Positions 6,448-12,232 of a DNA stretch of 12,232 bases are shown in pieces (positions within the stretch are counted from its first letter, which is position 1; each line of letters begins with the position of its first letter). Both the position numbers and the translations under genes were made by a program. Below the pieces are notes generated by a model. It worked only from the letters and a program-made list of their open reading frames with translations. It was not told the DNA's origin and did no database searches. Origin of the DNA: JBDSLU01 sp039916225 (GTDB taxonomy: Bacteria > Acidobacteriota > Vicinamibacteria > Vicinamibacterales > Vicinamibacteraceae). Location: positions 1 to 12,232 of the forward strand of contig JBDSLU010000438.1 in NCBI GenBank assembly GCA_039916225.1, in the 5' to 3' direction.

Positions 6448-7993
6448 GCTGCCCCCCGCATCGCCCGGTCGGTCGAGCGTCGACGCGGACTGGCGGCGGC
6501 TCCATCCGCTGACGCTGGTCTTCGCGATCGGCGCCCGCCTCTACGGGCTGCGCGGGCTGGTTTTGCCGGCCGTGGTCGCGCTCGTCGTGTCGCGCCGCCG
6601 GGCGCCAACGGGCGGCTGGCAGGACTTCGAAGGCTGGCTGCTCGCGCCGGCCGGACTGCTGCTGATCTTCGAGCTGGTGCAGTACTTCACGCTCGCCTAC
6701 CGCTTCGATCGCCATGAGATCGTGATCGCGCGCGGGTTGATCTGGAAACGCGAGCGCCATATTCCCTACGCCCGCATCCAGAACATCGAGCTGATCCAGC
6801 ACGCCCCGCACCGGCTCGCTGGCGTGGCGGTCGTACGGCTCGACACCGGGACCGGCGGCGGCGCCGAAGGCGAGTTGTCGGTGCTCTCGCTCGAGGCCGT
6901 CACCGAGCTGCGCGACGCGGTGCGTCTCGGTGAGCGCGGAGACATCGTCGCGGCGACCGGGCCTGCGGTCACCGCGCCTGGCATCCTGGTGGCGCTGGAT
7001 CCGCGCGAGCTGCTGCTGCACGGACTGCTGACCGGCAGTGGCTGGGTGGTGATCGCCGCCGCCTTTGGTGCGGCGTGGCAGCTCGACCTGAGCAGCCTCG
7101 GTTTCAGTCTCGACCGCTACCTGCCGTCGGCCGAAGGCGTATGGGGCGGACTCCGGCACGCCACGCCGTTCGTGGCGCTGGAGATCGCTCTCGTCGTCGG
7201 GTTCGCGCTCCTGACACTGCGGGTGCTGTCGGCAGCGTGGTCGGCGATCAAGCACTTCGCGTTCACGCTGACCGCGCGCGGCGGGGAGCTGTTCCAGAGC
7301 TACGGACTGGTCACGCGGGTCGCACGGACCATCCCGCGAGCGCGCATCCAGAAGCTGACCGTCTCGCAGGAGCCGCTGATGTGGCTGGCCGGCCGCGCCA
7401 CGGTCACCATCGATACGGCCGCGTCGGTGTCGGAACGGCGGAAGCAGCAGGCGTCAGAAGGCAGCCACGTGCTCGTCCCGATCGTGCCGGCGTCGCGGGT
7501 GGCGTCGCTGGTCCGCGATGTCTACCCGATCGGCGCCGGCGTGGCGCCCGATCTCGACGCGCTCGATTGGCACGGTGTCGACCCGCGCGCGTTCCGCCGG
7601 CTGCTGCGCGTGCGTCTGGTGCTGGCAACACTGATCGGCGCGGCCAGCTACGGCGCCGCGCACCGGTGGGCGATCGCGATCGGCCTCGCCGCGGCCGCCG
7701 CGCTCACCCTGCAGGCGTGGGTGGCGGCGCGCTTCACCGCGTTCGCGTGGTCCGGCGACACGCTGTGCTTCCGCAGCGCGACGACGGCGCGGCACGTGAC
7801 GCTGGTCCGCGCCAGCCGGGCCCAGGTCGTGAGCCTCGAACGCTCGCCGTTCGATCGCCGCTGGGGCATGGCTGCCGTGCGCGTCGACACCGCCGGCGCC
7901 GCCACCGGCGGCCATCACGTGCACATCCGCTGGCTGCCGGACGCGGTCGCCGACACGCTCTACGCCCGGCTGCGCCACGCCGCCGCGCGCTAG
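6437..7993 (+). CDS. Multi-PH-domain (bPH2) membrane protein, YdbT-like
   Basis: This encodes a 518-residue partner of the preceding YdbS-like protein. Membrane segments are visible at about 39-51, 68-86, 198-214, 245-263 and 395-430. Three soluble bPH2 domains alternate with them. Their signatures are IPYARIQNIELIQHAPHRLA at 109-128, IPRARIQKLTVSQEPLMWLA at 299-318, and the more divergent VTLVRASRAQVVSLERSPFD at 454-473. Each is followed by a V-R/T-V/I-D-T strand (VVRLDTGTGG, TVTIDTAAS, AVRVDTAGA). The length is close to Bacillus YdbT (about 490 residues). GGAG at 6427-6430 lies six bases before the ATG and supports the start. It is the last gene of the plus-strand block; the stop lies inside a perfect 14-base palindrome (7985-7998). 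The molecular role is unknown; the architecture suggests a homo- or hetero-oligomeric envelope protein. Confidence 0.88.
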   Translation: MPSELPPASPGRSSVDADWRRLHPLTLVFAIGARLYGLRGLVLPAVVALVVSRRRAPTGGWQDFEGWLLAPAGLLLIFELVQYFTLAYRFDRHEIVIARGLIWKRERHIPYARIQNIELIQHAPHRLAGVAVVRLDTGTGGGAEGELSVLSLEAVTELRDAVRLGERGDIVAATGPAVTAPGILVALDPRELLLHGLLTGSGWVVIAAAFGAAWQLDLSSLGFSLDRYLPSAEGVWGGLRHATPFVALEIALVVGFALLTLRVLSAAWSAIKHFAFTLTARGGELFQSYGLVTRVARTIPRARIQKLTVSQEPLMWLAGRATVTIDTAASVSERRKQQASEGSHVLVPIVPASRVASLVRDVYPIGAGVAPDLDALDWHGVDPRAFRRLLRVRLVLATLIGAASYGAAHRWAIAIGLAAAAALTLQAWVAARFTAFAWSGDTLCFRSATTARHVTLVRASRAQVVSLERSPFDRRWGMAAVRVDTAGAATGGHHVHIRWLPDAVADTLYARLRHAAAR

Positions 7994-7998
7994 CGCGC
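7985..7998. other. Perfect 14-bp palindrome over the YdbT-like stop codon
   Basis: GCGCGCTAGCGCGC reads the same on both strands and contains the TAG stop at 7991-7993. It could contribute to a transcript-end structure, but runs of GC are common here and it may reflect the Ala-Ala-Arg codons that end the gene. Confidence 0.4.
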
Positions 7999-8010
7999 AC
8001 GCCAACGCGC

Positions 8011-8226
8011 GCGAACTCCCAACTTCCGACTTCCAAACGCCGACTTCCAAAACGCCAACTTCCAAGCTCCAATTTCCAAGGCACCCAACGCCCAACTTCC
8101 AACCGGGCTTCGCCATGGTCATGGTGGACCGCCTGGAGTTGGGAGTTGGACGCCGACGTCCCTTGGGAGTTGCGGACTTGGGAGTGCCTTGGAAGTTGGA
8201 GCTTGGAAGTTGGAGTTTGAAAGTTG
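8011..8226. repeat. Long imperfect inverted repeat made of degenerate AACTTCC heptamers
   Basis: The gap between two convergent genes is filled by heptamer-like units. From about 8014 to 8104 the plus strand reads as variants of AACTTCC (AACTCCC, GACTTCC, AAGCTCC, AATTTCC, AACGCCC) and is nearly free of isolated G. From about 8136 to 8226 it reads as the reverse complement (GGAGTTG, GGAAGTT, TTGGAGC). The best arms are 8055-8084 and 8184-8213: 30 bases with one mismatch, separated by 99 bases. Outside and inside these arms the match continues imperfectly. The centre (8105-8135) holds a CATGGT tandem at 8114-8125. A transcript from either side could fold into a long hairpin. Short open frames cross the region but have a repetitive TSN/WEL composition typical of translated repeats, so I read it as non-coding. 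Confidence 0.85.
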
Positions 8227-8232
8227 GTAGTT

Positions 8233-8276
8233 CCCGTAGGCGCCCGGCCGGCGGTTGCCGGCCGGCCACCTACGGG
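8233..8276. terminator. Strong GC-rich hairpin overlapping the pckG stop codon
   Basis: The inner stem pairs CCGGCCGGC (8244-8252) with GCCGGCCGG (8257-8265) around a GGTT loop. The outer stem pairs CCCGTAGG (8233-8240) with CCTACGGG (8269-8276), with a three-by-three internal loop between. This gives seventeen perfect base pairs plus a tetraloop. The outer stem includes the pckG stop codon (CTA at 8270-8272 on the plus strand). It lies in convergent position, so it probably terminates pckG and perhaps transcription from the plus strand too. No T-tract follows, which is usual in very GC-rich genomes. Confidence 0.6.
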
Positions 8277-10048
8277 TGGTGCGGGTCGAACACCATCGTG
8301 TCGTGGATCCGCTGCGCCAAGTCGTCGTGCTCGGCGTGCAGCGCCGCCGGCAGGTGCGAGCCGTACTGGCGGAAGTAGTCTTCCTGCCCGGCCACCGCCT
8401 CGACCCACTCGGCCGGATCGACGCGCAGCAGGCGGGCCAGGATGTCATCGCCGATCGACAGGCCTCGCTTGTCGATGGCGTCCATCTTCGGCAGCGAGCC
8501 GATCGCCGTGTCGATCGCCGCGCCGCTGCCGTCGCAGCGCTCGAGGATCCACCGCAGCACGCGCATGTTGTCGCCGAAGCCGGGCCAGAGGAACTTGCCG
8601 TCGGCGCCGGTCCGGAACCAGTTGACGCGGTAGACGCGCGGCGGCTTGGCCACCGACGCGCCGACGTCCAGCCAGTGCTGGAAGTAGTCGCCCATGTTGT
8701 AGCCGCAGAACGGCAGCATGGCCATCGGGTCGCGGCGCAGCACGCCGACCTTGCCGGTCGCGGCCGCAGTCGTTTCCGACGACAGCGTCGCGCCGAGGAA
8801 CGTGCCGTGCGTCCAGGTGCGCGCTTCGTAGACCAGCGGCACGCGGCGCTGCCGGCGGGCGCCGAAGATCACCGCGTCGATCGGCACGCCTTCCGGGTTG
8901 TCGAATTCCGGTGACAGCGATCGGCAGTTGGTCGCCGGCGTGGTGAAGCGGCTGTTCGGGTGCGCCGCCTTCTCGGTCGAGGCCGGCGTCCACGGGCGGC
9001 CCTGCCAGTCGATGGCTTCGGCCGGTGGCGGATCGTCGTGGCCTTCCCACCACGGCGTCCCGTCCGGACGCAGCGCGACGTTCGTGTAGATCGTGTCGCG
9101 CTGGATCATCTCGAAGGCGTTCGGGTTGGTCTTGCGGCTGGTGCCGGGCGCGACGCCGAAGAAGCCGTTCTCGGGATTGATCGCCCACAGCCGGCCATCC
9201 GCGCCGGGCCGCAGCCAGGCGATGTCGTCGCCGACCGTCCACGCCTTCCAACCCGGCATGCTGTCCGGCGGCACGAGCATCGCCAGATTCGTCTTGCCGC
9301 AGGCCGACGGGAAGGCGCCCGTGACGTAGCGGACCCGCCCGTCCGGGCTCTCGACGCCGAGGATGAGCATGTGCTCGGCCAGCCAGCCTTCCGACTTGGC
9401 CATCCAGCTGGCCAGACGGAGCGCCAGGCACTTCGTGCCGAGCAGGGCATTTCCGCCATAGCCCGACCCGACCGACCAGATGGTGTTCTCGGTCGGGAAG
9501 TGCATGACGAACCGTCGATCCGGGCTGAGGTCGCCGAGCGAATGCAGGCAGCGGGTGAATGTCGGGTCGGCCGCCATGTGGTCCAGGGCGACCGTGCCCA
9601 TGCGGGTCATGATCCGCATGTTCAGCACGACGTACTTGCTGTCGGTGACCTGAACTCCCGCCTTGGCGAACCGGGACCCCGGCGCGCCCATGAGGAAGGG
9701 GACGACGTACAGTGTGCGCCCGCGCATCGCACCGGCGAAGAGCGGCGTCAGCTTGGCCTTCGCGTCCCCCGGTGCCATCCAGTTGTTATTGGGCCCAACG
9801 TCGTCGGCACGGTCCGTGCAAACGAACGTGAGGTGTTCGGTGCGCGCGACGTCGTGTGGCGCGCTCCGATGGAGGTAACACCCCGGGAGACGCGCCTGAT
9901 TGAGCTCGATGAGCTCACCGGTCGCGAGGCACTCGGCCACGAGGCGGTCGCGTTCGGGTTCGGTTCCGTCGCAATAGACGATGGAGTCGGGGGTAGTGAG
10001 CTGGGCTACGTCATCTACCCACGCGGTCACCACCGAAGGCACTGCCAT
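8270..10048 (-). CDS. pckG: Phosphoenolpyruvate carboxykinase, GTP-dependent
   Basis: This encodes a 592-residue cytosolic enzyme that converts oxaloacetate plus GTP to phosphoenolpyruvate, CO2 and GDP, the entry step of gluconeogenesis. Family motifs are complete. The kinase P-loop is AFPSACGKTN (245-254), containing the reactive cysteine C250. GYGGNALLGTKCLALR (197-211) and AEHMLILG (224-231) supply the metal-binding lysine and histidine. VGDDIAWL (272-279) carries acidic metal ligands. The mobile lid is SSETTAAATG (423-432), and FLWPGFGDN (486-494) is the guanine-nucleotide pocket. The length is typical for the GTP class and unlike the ATP class (about 530). AGGAG at 10059-10063 lies ten bases from the ATG and confirms the start. 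It is divergent from a small membrane-protein gene; the stop lies inside a strong hairpin. Confidence 0.98.
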   Translation of the reverse strand: MAVPSVVTAWVDDVAQLTTPDSIVYCDGTEPERDRLVAECLATGELIELNQARLPGCYLHRSAPHDVARTEHLTFVCTDRADDVGPNNNWMAPGDAKAKLTPLFAGAMRGRTLYVVPFLMGAPGSRFAKAGVQVTDSKYVVLNMRIMTRMGTVALDHMAADPTFTRCLHSLGDLSPDRRFVMHFPTENTIWSVGSGYGGNALLGTKCLALRLASWMAKSEGWLAEHMLILGVESPDGRVRYVTGAFPSACGKTNLAMLVPPDSMPGWKAWTVGDDIAWLRPGADGRLWAINPENGFFGVAPGTSRKTNPNAFEMIQRDTIYTNVALRPDGTPWWEGHDDPPPAEAIDWQGRPWTPASTEKAAHPNSRFTTPATNCRSLSPEFDNPEGVPIDAVIFGARRQRRVPLVYEARTWTHGTFLGATLSSETTAAATGKVGVLRRDPMAMLPFCGYNMGDYFQHWLDVGASVAKPPRVYRVNWFRTGADGKFLWPGFGDNMRVLRWILERCDGSGAAIDTAIGSLPKMDAIDKRGLSIGDDILARLLRVDPAEWVEAVAGQEDYFRQYGSHLPAALHAEHDDLAQRIHDTMVFDPHHP

Positions 10049-10143
10049 GCGATGCGTTCTCCTGTCGCGGACGTCCTGCAGGAAGATCCCGGGCGTCCCT
10101 GATGCTGCCGTGAATTGCGCCGATTGACCAGGAAGACGCCGTT
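10049..10143. promoter_or_regulatory. Divergent promoter region of pckG and the small membrane-protein gene
   Basis: These 95 bases lie between two divergent start codons. They contain AGGAG at 10059-10063 (minus strand, pckG ribosome binding site) and AGGAAG at 10130-10135 (plus strand, eight bases before the small-gene ATG). An 8-base direct repeat CAGGAAGA occurs at 10079-10086 and 10129-10136. The palindrome CCTGCAGG lies at 10075-10082. No clear -35/-10 pair is visible. Confidence 0.4.
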
Positions 10144-10317
10144 ATGAACCTGATCGTCCTGCTTGCCGCCTTCGCCGTTTCCGCCGCCCTCGGCCTCGCC
10201 ATGGCCTGGGGCAGCCTGCAGTTGCTCTTCTGGTCGATCGACACGCGCCCCGAAGCCGACGCTCAGCGAACCCTGAACGGTTCCATCAGCTCGGTCCGCG
10301 TGCCGTCCGTATCGTAG
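10144..10317 (+). CDS. Small single-helix membrane protein, 57 residues
   Basis: This short gene encodes MNLIVLLAAFAVSAALGLAM followed by AWGSLQLLFWSIDTRPEADA and a hydrophilic tail ending VRVPSVS. Residues about 3-30 form one long hydrophobic segment; the rest is polar. Three features support it. AGGAAG at 10130-10135 is spaced eight bases from the ATG. Nearly every codon up to about residue 39 ends in G or C, like real genes here. It also fills a gap that would otherwise be empty. The last 18 or so codons run antisense into the 3' end of the VOC gene (overlap 10263-10317), so the gene has either evolved a tail there or lost an earlier stop. No homologue is recognised and no function can be assigned. 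Confidence 0.6.
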   Translation: MNLIVLLAAFAVSAALGLAMAWGSLQLLFWSIDTRPEADAQRTLNGSISSVRVPSVS

Positions 10318-11222
10318 AGATTCAGCTGCCAGCGGCCGTTGCGGCCCACGTTTGGTGGGCCTAGCGTCGACCGCTCCGTCGCCGGCGTCCGCGCGCCGGC
10401 TGCTTCCCACGCCCCCTGGATGTCCGGCACCAGGAGCGCCACGTGGTGAAGCACTCCGCGTTGCCGCCGATCCGGCGGTGACGACACCAGCATGTATTCG
10501 AGATAGTCGGTGCCATCCGGCACCCGCATGTTGATCCAGTCGGTCACGCCCTCCGACCGGCCGCCCCGCCAAATCTCGCTGAATCCCAAAATATCCTTGT
10601 AGAAACGCGTGGCCGCCGCCTCGTCGCGGATGGTCAGGCCGGCGTGCAGGATGCGCGTCGACAGCGGCGAGGCGCCTCGGAAGACGACCGGGCGCTGGGT
10701 CAGGTTTTTCGGCGGCCACTCACGCTGGACGAAGGCCAGTGGATGCCCATCCGGGTCCGATACGGTGATCGCCGCTTCCGCTCCGGGCAATGTCGCGCGC
10801 GTCACGGCCACGCCCTTCGCGGTCAGATGCGCAGCGAGAGCCTCGAGGTCGGGGGTCGAGAAGGCCAGCAGGCGGAGACGCTCGTCCTCCCCCGCCGGAA
10901 GATCGGGCTCGACGTAGATCATCTGCCGCTTGCCGACCTCGAACTGCAGCCGGGCCGAAATGACGCGCGACGCCCTGTCGTCGCATCCGCCGTGCGTGCA
11001 GCCGGCGGCGACAACGCTGACCGTCGACGCCGCCGACTCCCGCAAGCCGAGTACGTCGCCGTAGAAGCGCTTCGCCGCGGCGGCGTCGCCAACGCGGAAG
11101 ACGAGGTGATCGATCCCCGTGATGCGTGGTCGGCTGGCCGGCACTTGTGCCGTCAGACCGACGGTCAGCACGGCCAGCACGGCCGTCGTGACGACGACGA
11201 CCGCGCGCGAGAGGGCCCTCAT
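10263..11222 (-). CDS. Exported two-domain VOC (glyoxalase/dioxygenase-fold) protein
   Basis: This encodes 319 residues. A signal peptide (MRALSRAVVVVTTAVLAVLT, cleavage near residue 25) is followed by two vicinal-oxygen-chelate domains. Domain one (about 34-168) starts ITGIDHLVFRVGDAAAAKRF. Domain two (about 188-315) starts STRILHAGLTIRDEAAATRF. In domain two the usual metal ligands are present: H193, E242 (DYLEYML), H260 (LHHVALLVPD) and E311 (RTELMEPF). Domain one keeps H39 and perhaps E105, but the later positions read LLAFSTPDLE and HPLAFVQ, without the second His and final Glu, so it is probably non-catalytic or structural. A cysteine pair (C75, C80, within GCTHGGCDD) could form a disulfide outside the cytoplasm. 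The ATG lacks a strong binding site. The gene lies 28 bases downstream of the HEAT-repeat gene on the same strand. Substrate unknown. Confidence 0.87.
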   Translation of the reverse strand: MRALSRAVVVVTTAVLAVLTVGLTAQVPASRPRITGIDHLVFRVGDAAAAKRFYGDVLGLRESAASTVSVVAAGCTHGGCDDRASRVISARLQFEVGKRQMIYVEPDLPAGEDERLRLLAFSTPDLEALAAHLTAKGVAVTRATLPGAEAAITVSDPDGHPLAFVQREWPPKNLTQRPVVFRGASPLSTRILHAGLTIRDEAAATRFYKDILGFSEIWRGGRSEGVTDWINMRVPDGTDYLEYMLVSSPPDRRQRGVLHHVALLVPDIQGAWEAAGARTPATERSTLGPPNVGRNGRWQLNLYDTDGTRTELMEPFRVR

Positions 11223-11250
11223 CGGGCGAGTATATCCGCCCGCGCGCCGC
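11223..11250. promoter_or_regulatory. Short gap with imperfect palindrome before the VOC gene
   Basis: Between the HEAT-gene stop and the VOC start, the minus strand contains GGCGGATATACTCGCC, an imperfect dyad with an AT-rich core that is rare in this DNA. It could be a -10-like element or operator for the VOC gene, or simply an operon spacer. The call is tentative. Confidence 0.25.
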
Positions 11251-12232
11251 TCACGGATTGGGTGGCGCGAGGCACCGCAGCGTGCGCCCGCGACTCTGCG
11301 CCTCGGCCTCGGCCCGCAAGGCCCCGTCGTCCGCCTCCTGGGCGCGCTGGAGGGCCCGCACCGCCTCGCACCGCGTCGGTCCGTCCCGCTCGGTCGTGGC
11401 CAGGGTCACCAGCGCCGGCAGCGCGTCTCGCGCGGCTGCCAGGATGGCCGGAGCGGACGTGGGGCGCGCCGCCTCCCCCATGCCGAGGGTCGCAAACAGC
11501 CCGGCGAGCGCCTTGGCGGCGCGATGCCGGACGTCGGCGTCACGGTCGCGGAGCAGTGTGGTCAACCGGGCGATGCCACCGGGCCGCACCTGGAGGGCGT
11601 TGGCGGCGCTCTGGGCGAGCGACATCGCGAACGGATCGCGGCCGGCGCACCTCCCCGCCGCCACCCGGCCGAAGGTGGCCTCGACGTCGGCCTCGGCGAC
11701 GTTGCGGCGGGCGAGCACCCCGGCGACCAGGGCCAGCCCCTGACACGAGTCGGTGCGTCGCAGCCGCGCCTGGAGCAGCGGCACGACGTCATCGGCCGGA
11801 GCGGCGAGCAGGGCTGATGACGTCTCAGCGGCCAGGGGCGGCGGCTGGCGATCGAGCCGCGCGATGATCTCCTCCATCCCCTCGCGACGCGTCTGGTTGG
11901 TGAACACGCCGCTCTCGGTCGAGCCCGGCGAGGGACCGCAGTCGACCCGCGCGTCCTCGAGCAGGCTGGCCGCGCGCGCCCGCAGCGCCTCGTGCGGCAA
12001 GCGGCGGGCCTGCTCGATCGCGTGGAAGGCTACGCACCGGATCTGCGGCGGATCCTTCGAGACCGCGGCGTCGCGCAGCGGCCGCAGCGCGGCTTCGACG
12101 GCCGCCAGCAGCCCCGGCGTCGCCGTGATCGCCTGCGGGTGCTGCGGGTCCAGCCGCGCGGTCAACCCGTCCAAGGCGACCGCGGCGCGGCGCCGCGCCA
12201 TCGGATCGCGGTCGCGCAGCAGCGCGGTCATC
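11251..12232 (-). CDS. HEAT-repeat protein, N-terminus beyond the window
   Basis: About 326 residues of an alpha-helical repeat protein are visible; it ends with TGA at 11251-11253. HEAT-type units recur. TALLRDRDPMARRRAAVALD at the left edge closely matches TTLLRDRDADVRHRAAKALA (about 224-243), and shorter units include IRCVAFHAIEQARRL (64-78) and TRCEAVRALQRAQEA (286-300). The Met next to the window edge sits inside a repeat unit, so it is probably not the real start and the gene is 5'-truncated. HEAT proteins are scaffolds for protein-protein contacts. A distinctive non-repeat stretch with cysteine and charged residues (about 95-125) is also present. Function cannot be assigned. The VOC gene 28 bases downstream may be co-transcribed. 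Confidence 0.82.
   Translation of the reverse strand, partial: MTALLRDRDPMARRRAAVALDGLTARLDPQHPQAITATPGLLAAVEAALRPLRDAAVSKDPPQIRCVAFHAIEQARRLPHEALRARAASLLEDARVDCGPSPGSTESGVFTNQTRREGMEEIIARLDRQPPPLAAETSSALLAAPADDVVPLLQARLRRTDSCQGLALVAGVLARRNVAEADVEATFGRVAAGRCAGRDPFAMSLAQSAANALQVRPGGIARLTTLLRDRDADVRHRAAKALAGLFATLGMGEAARPTSAPAILAAARDALPALVTLATTERDGPTRCEAVRALQRAQEADDGALRAEAEAQSRGRTLRCLAPPNP

Noticed and set aside
7075..8220. Plus-strand frame running from the YdbT-like gene through the heptamer array
   Set aside because: The first part is an out-of-frame reading of the PH-domain gene, and the rest is a translated simple repeat (LPTSK/WELD-like).
8011..8226. CRISPR array
   Set aside because: Units are about seven bases and contiguous, with no 25-40 base repeats, no unique spacers and no cas genes nearby.
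8011..8276. Insertion-sequence remnant or MITE with terminal inverted repeats
   Set aside because: The symmetry comes from tandem heptamers rather than defined ends. No target-site duplication or transposase fragment is visible, though a MITE-like origin cannot be excluded.
8960..10102. 380-codon plus-strand frame opposite pckG
   Set aside because: It is fully antisense to an unmistakable PEP carboxykinase gene and has low-complexity RG/HA-rich composition.

Overview
The window is about 12.2 kb of very GC-rich bacterial DNA with densely packed genes, four-base start/stop overlaps and strong G/C bias at third codon positions. Gene content (two ECF sigma factors, a GTP-type PEP carboxykinase, exported serine-hydrolase and VOC proteins, a HEAT-repeat protein, a ferric-reductase-like/Rieske fusion) and a heptameric AACTTCC-type intergenic array would fit an acidobacterium-like heterotroph. 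That assignment is inference only: no rRNA or other phylogenetic marker is present. I saw no tRNA, transposase, phage gene or CRISPR array.

Layout. (1) 1-392, minus: an ECF sigma factor cut by the window edge before region 4. (2) 538-2733, plus: a four-gene membrane redox operon. Its members are an 81-aa two-helix protein, a 33-aa single-helix microprotein, a ferric-reductase-like membrane domain fused to a Rieske [2Fe-2S] domain, and a membrane-anchored protein with a Cys/His motif. All three junctions are ATGA overlaps. A candidate terminator hairpin lies just after it. (3) 2789-3391, minus: a complete second ECF sigma factor, convergent with the redox operon and divergent from the next block. 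(4) 3520-7993, plus: a second probable operon with an exported beta-lactamase-fold serine hydrolase, a TauE/SafE permease, and two bacterial PH-domain membrane proteins resembling YdbS and YdbT. (5) 7994-8269: a convergent intergenic region holding a long imperfect inverted repeat built of degenerate AACTTCC heptamers, then a GC-rich hairpin that overlaps the pckG stop codon. (6) 8270-10048, minus: pckG. (7) 10144-10317, plus: a small membrane protein gene with a good ribosome binding site, divergent from pckG, whose 3' end overlaps the next gene. (8) 10263-11222, minus: an exported two-domain VOC protein. (9) 11251-12232, minus: a HEAT-repeat protein missing its N-terminus.

How the genes may work together. 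The redox operon is the best candidate for an uncharacterised system. It appears to encode a heme-binding membrane electron-transfer unit in which a Rieske centre stands where ferric reductases usually carry a flavin module, with two small helical partners and a probable metal- or thiol-handling protein. An ECF sigma gene faces each end of it, but no adjacent anti-sigma gene is visible, so control by either factor is only a hypothesis. The 3520-7993 block looks like a cell-envelope and transport cluster. pckG is housekeeping gluconeogenesis. The most unusual non-coding feature is the heptamer inverted repeat at 8011-8226.
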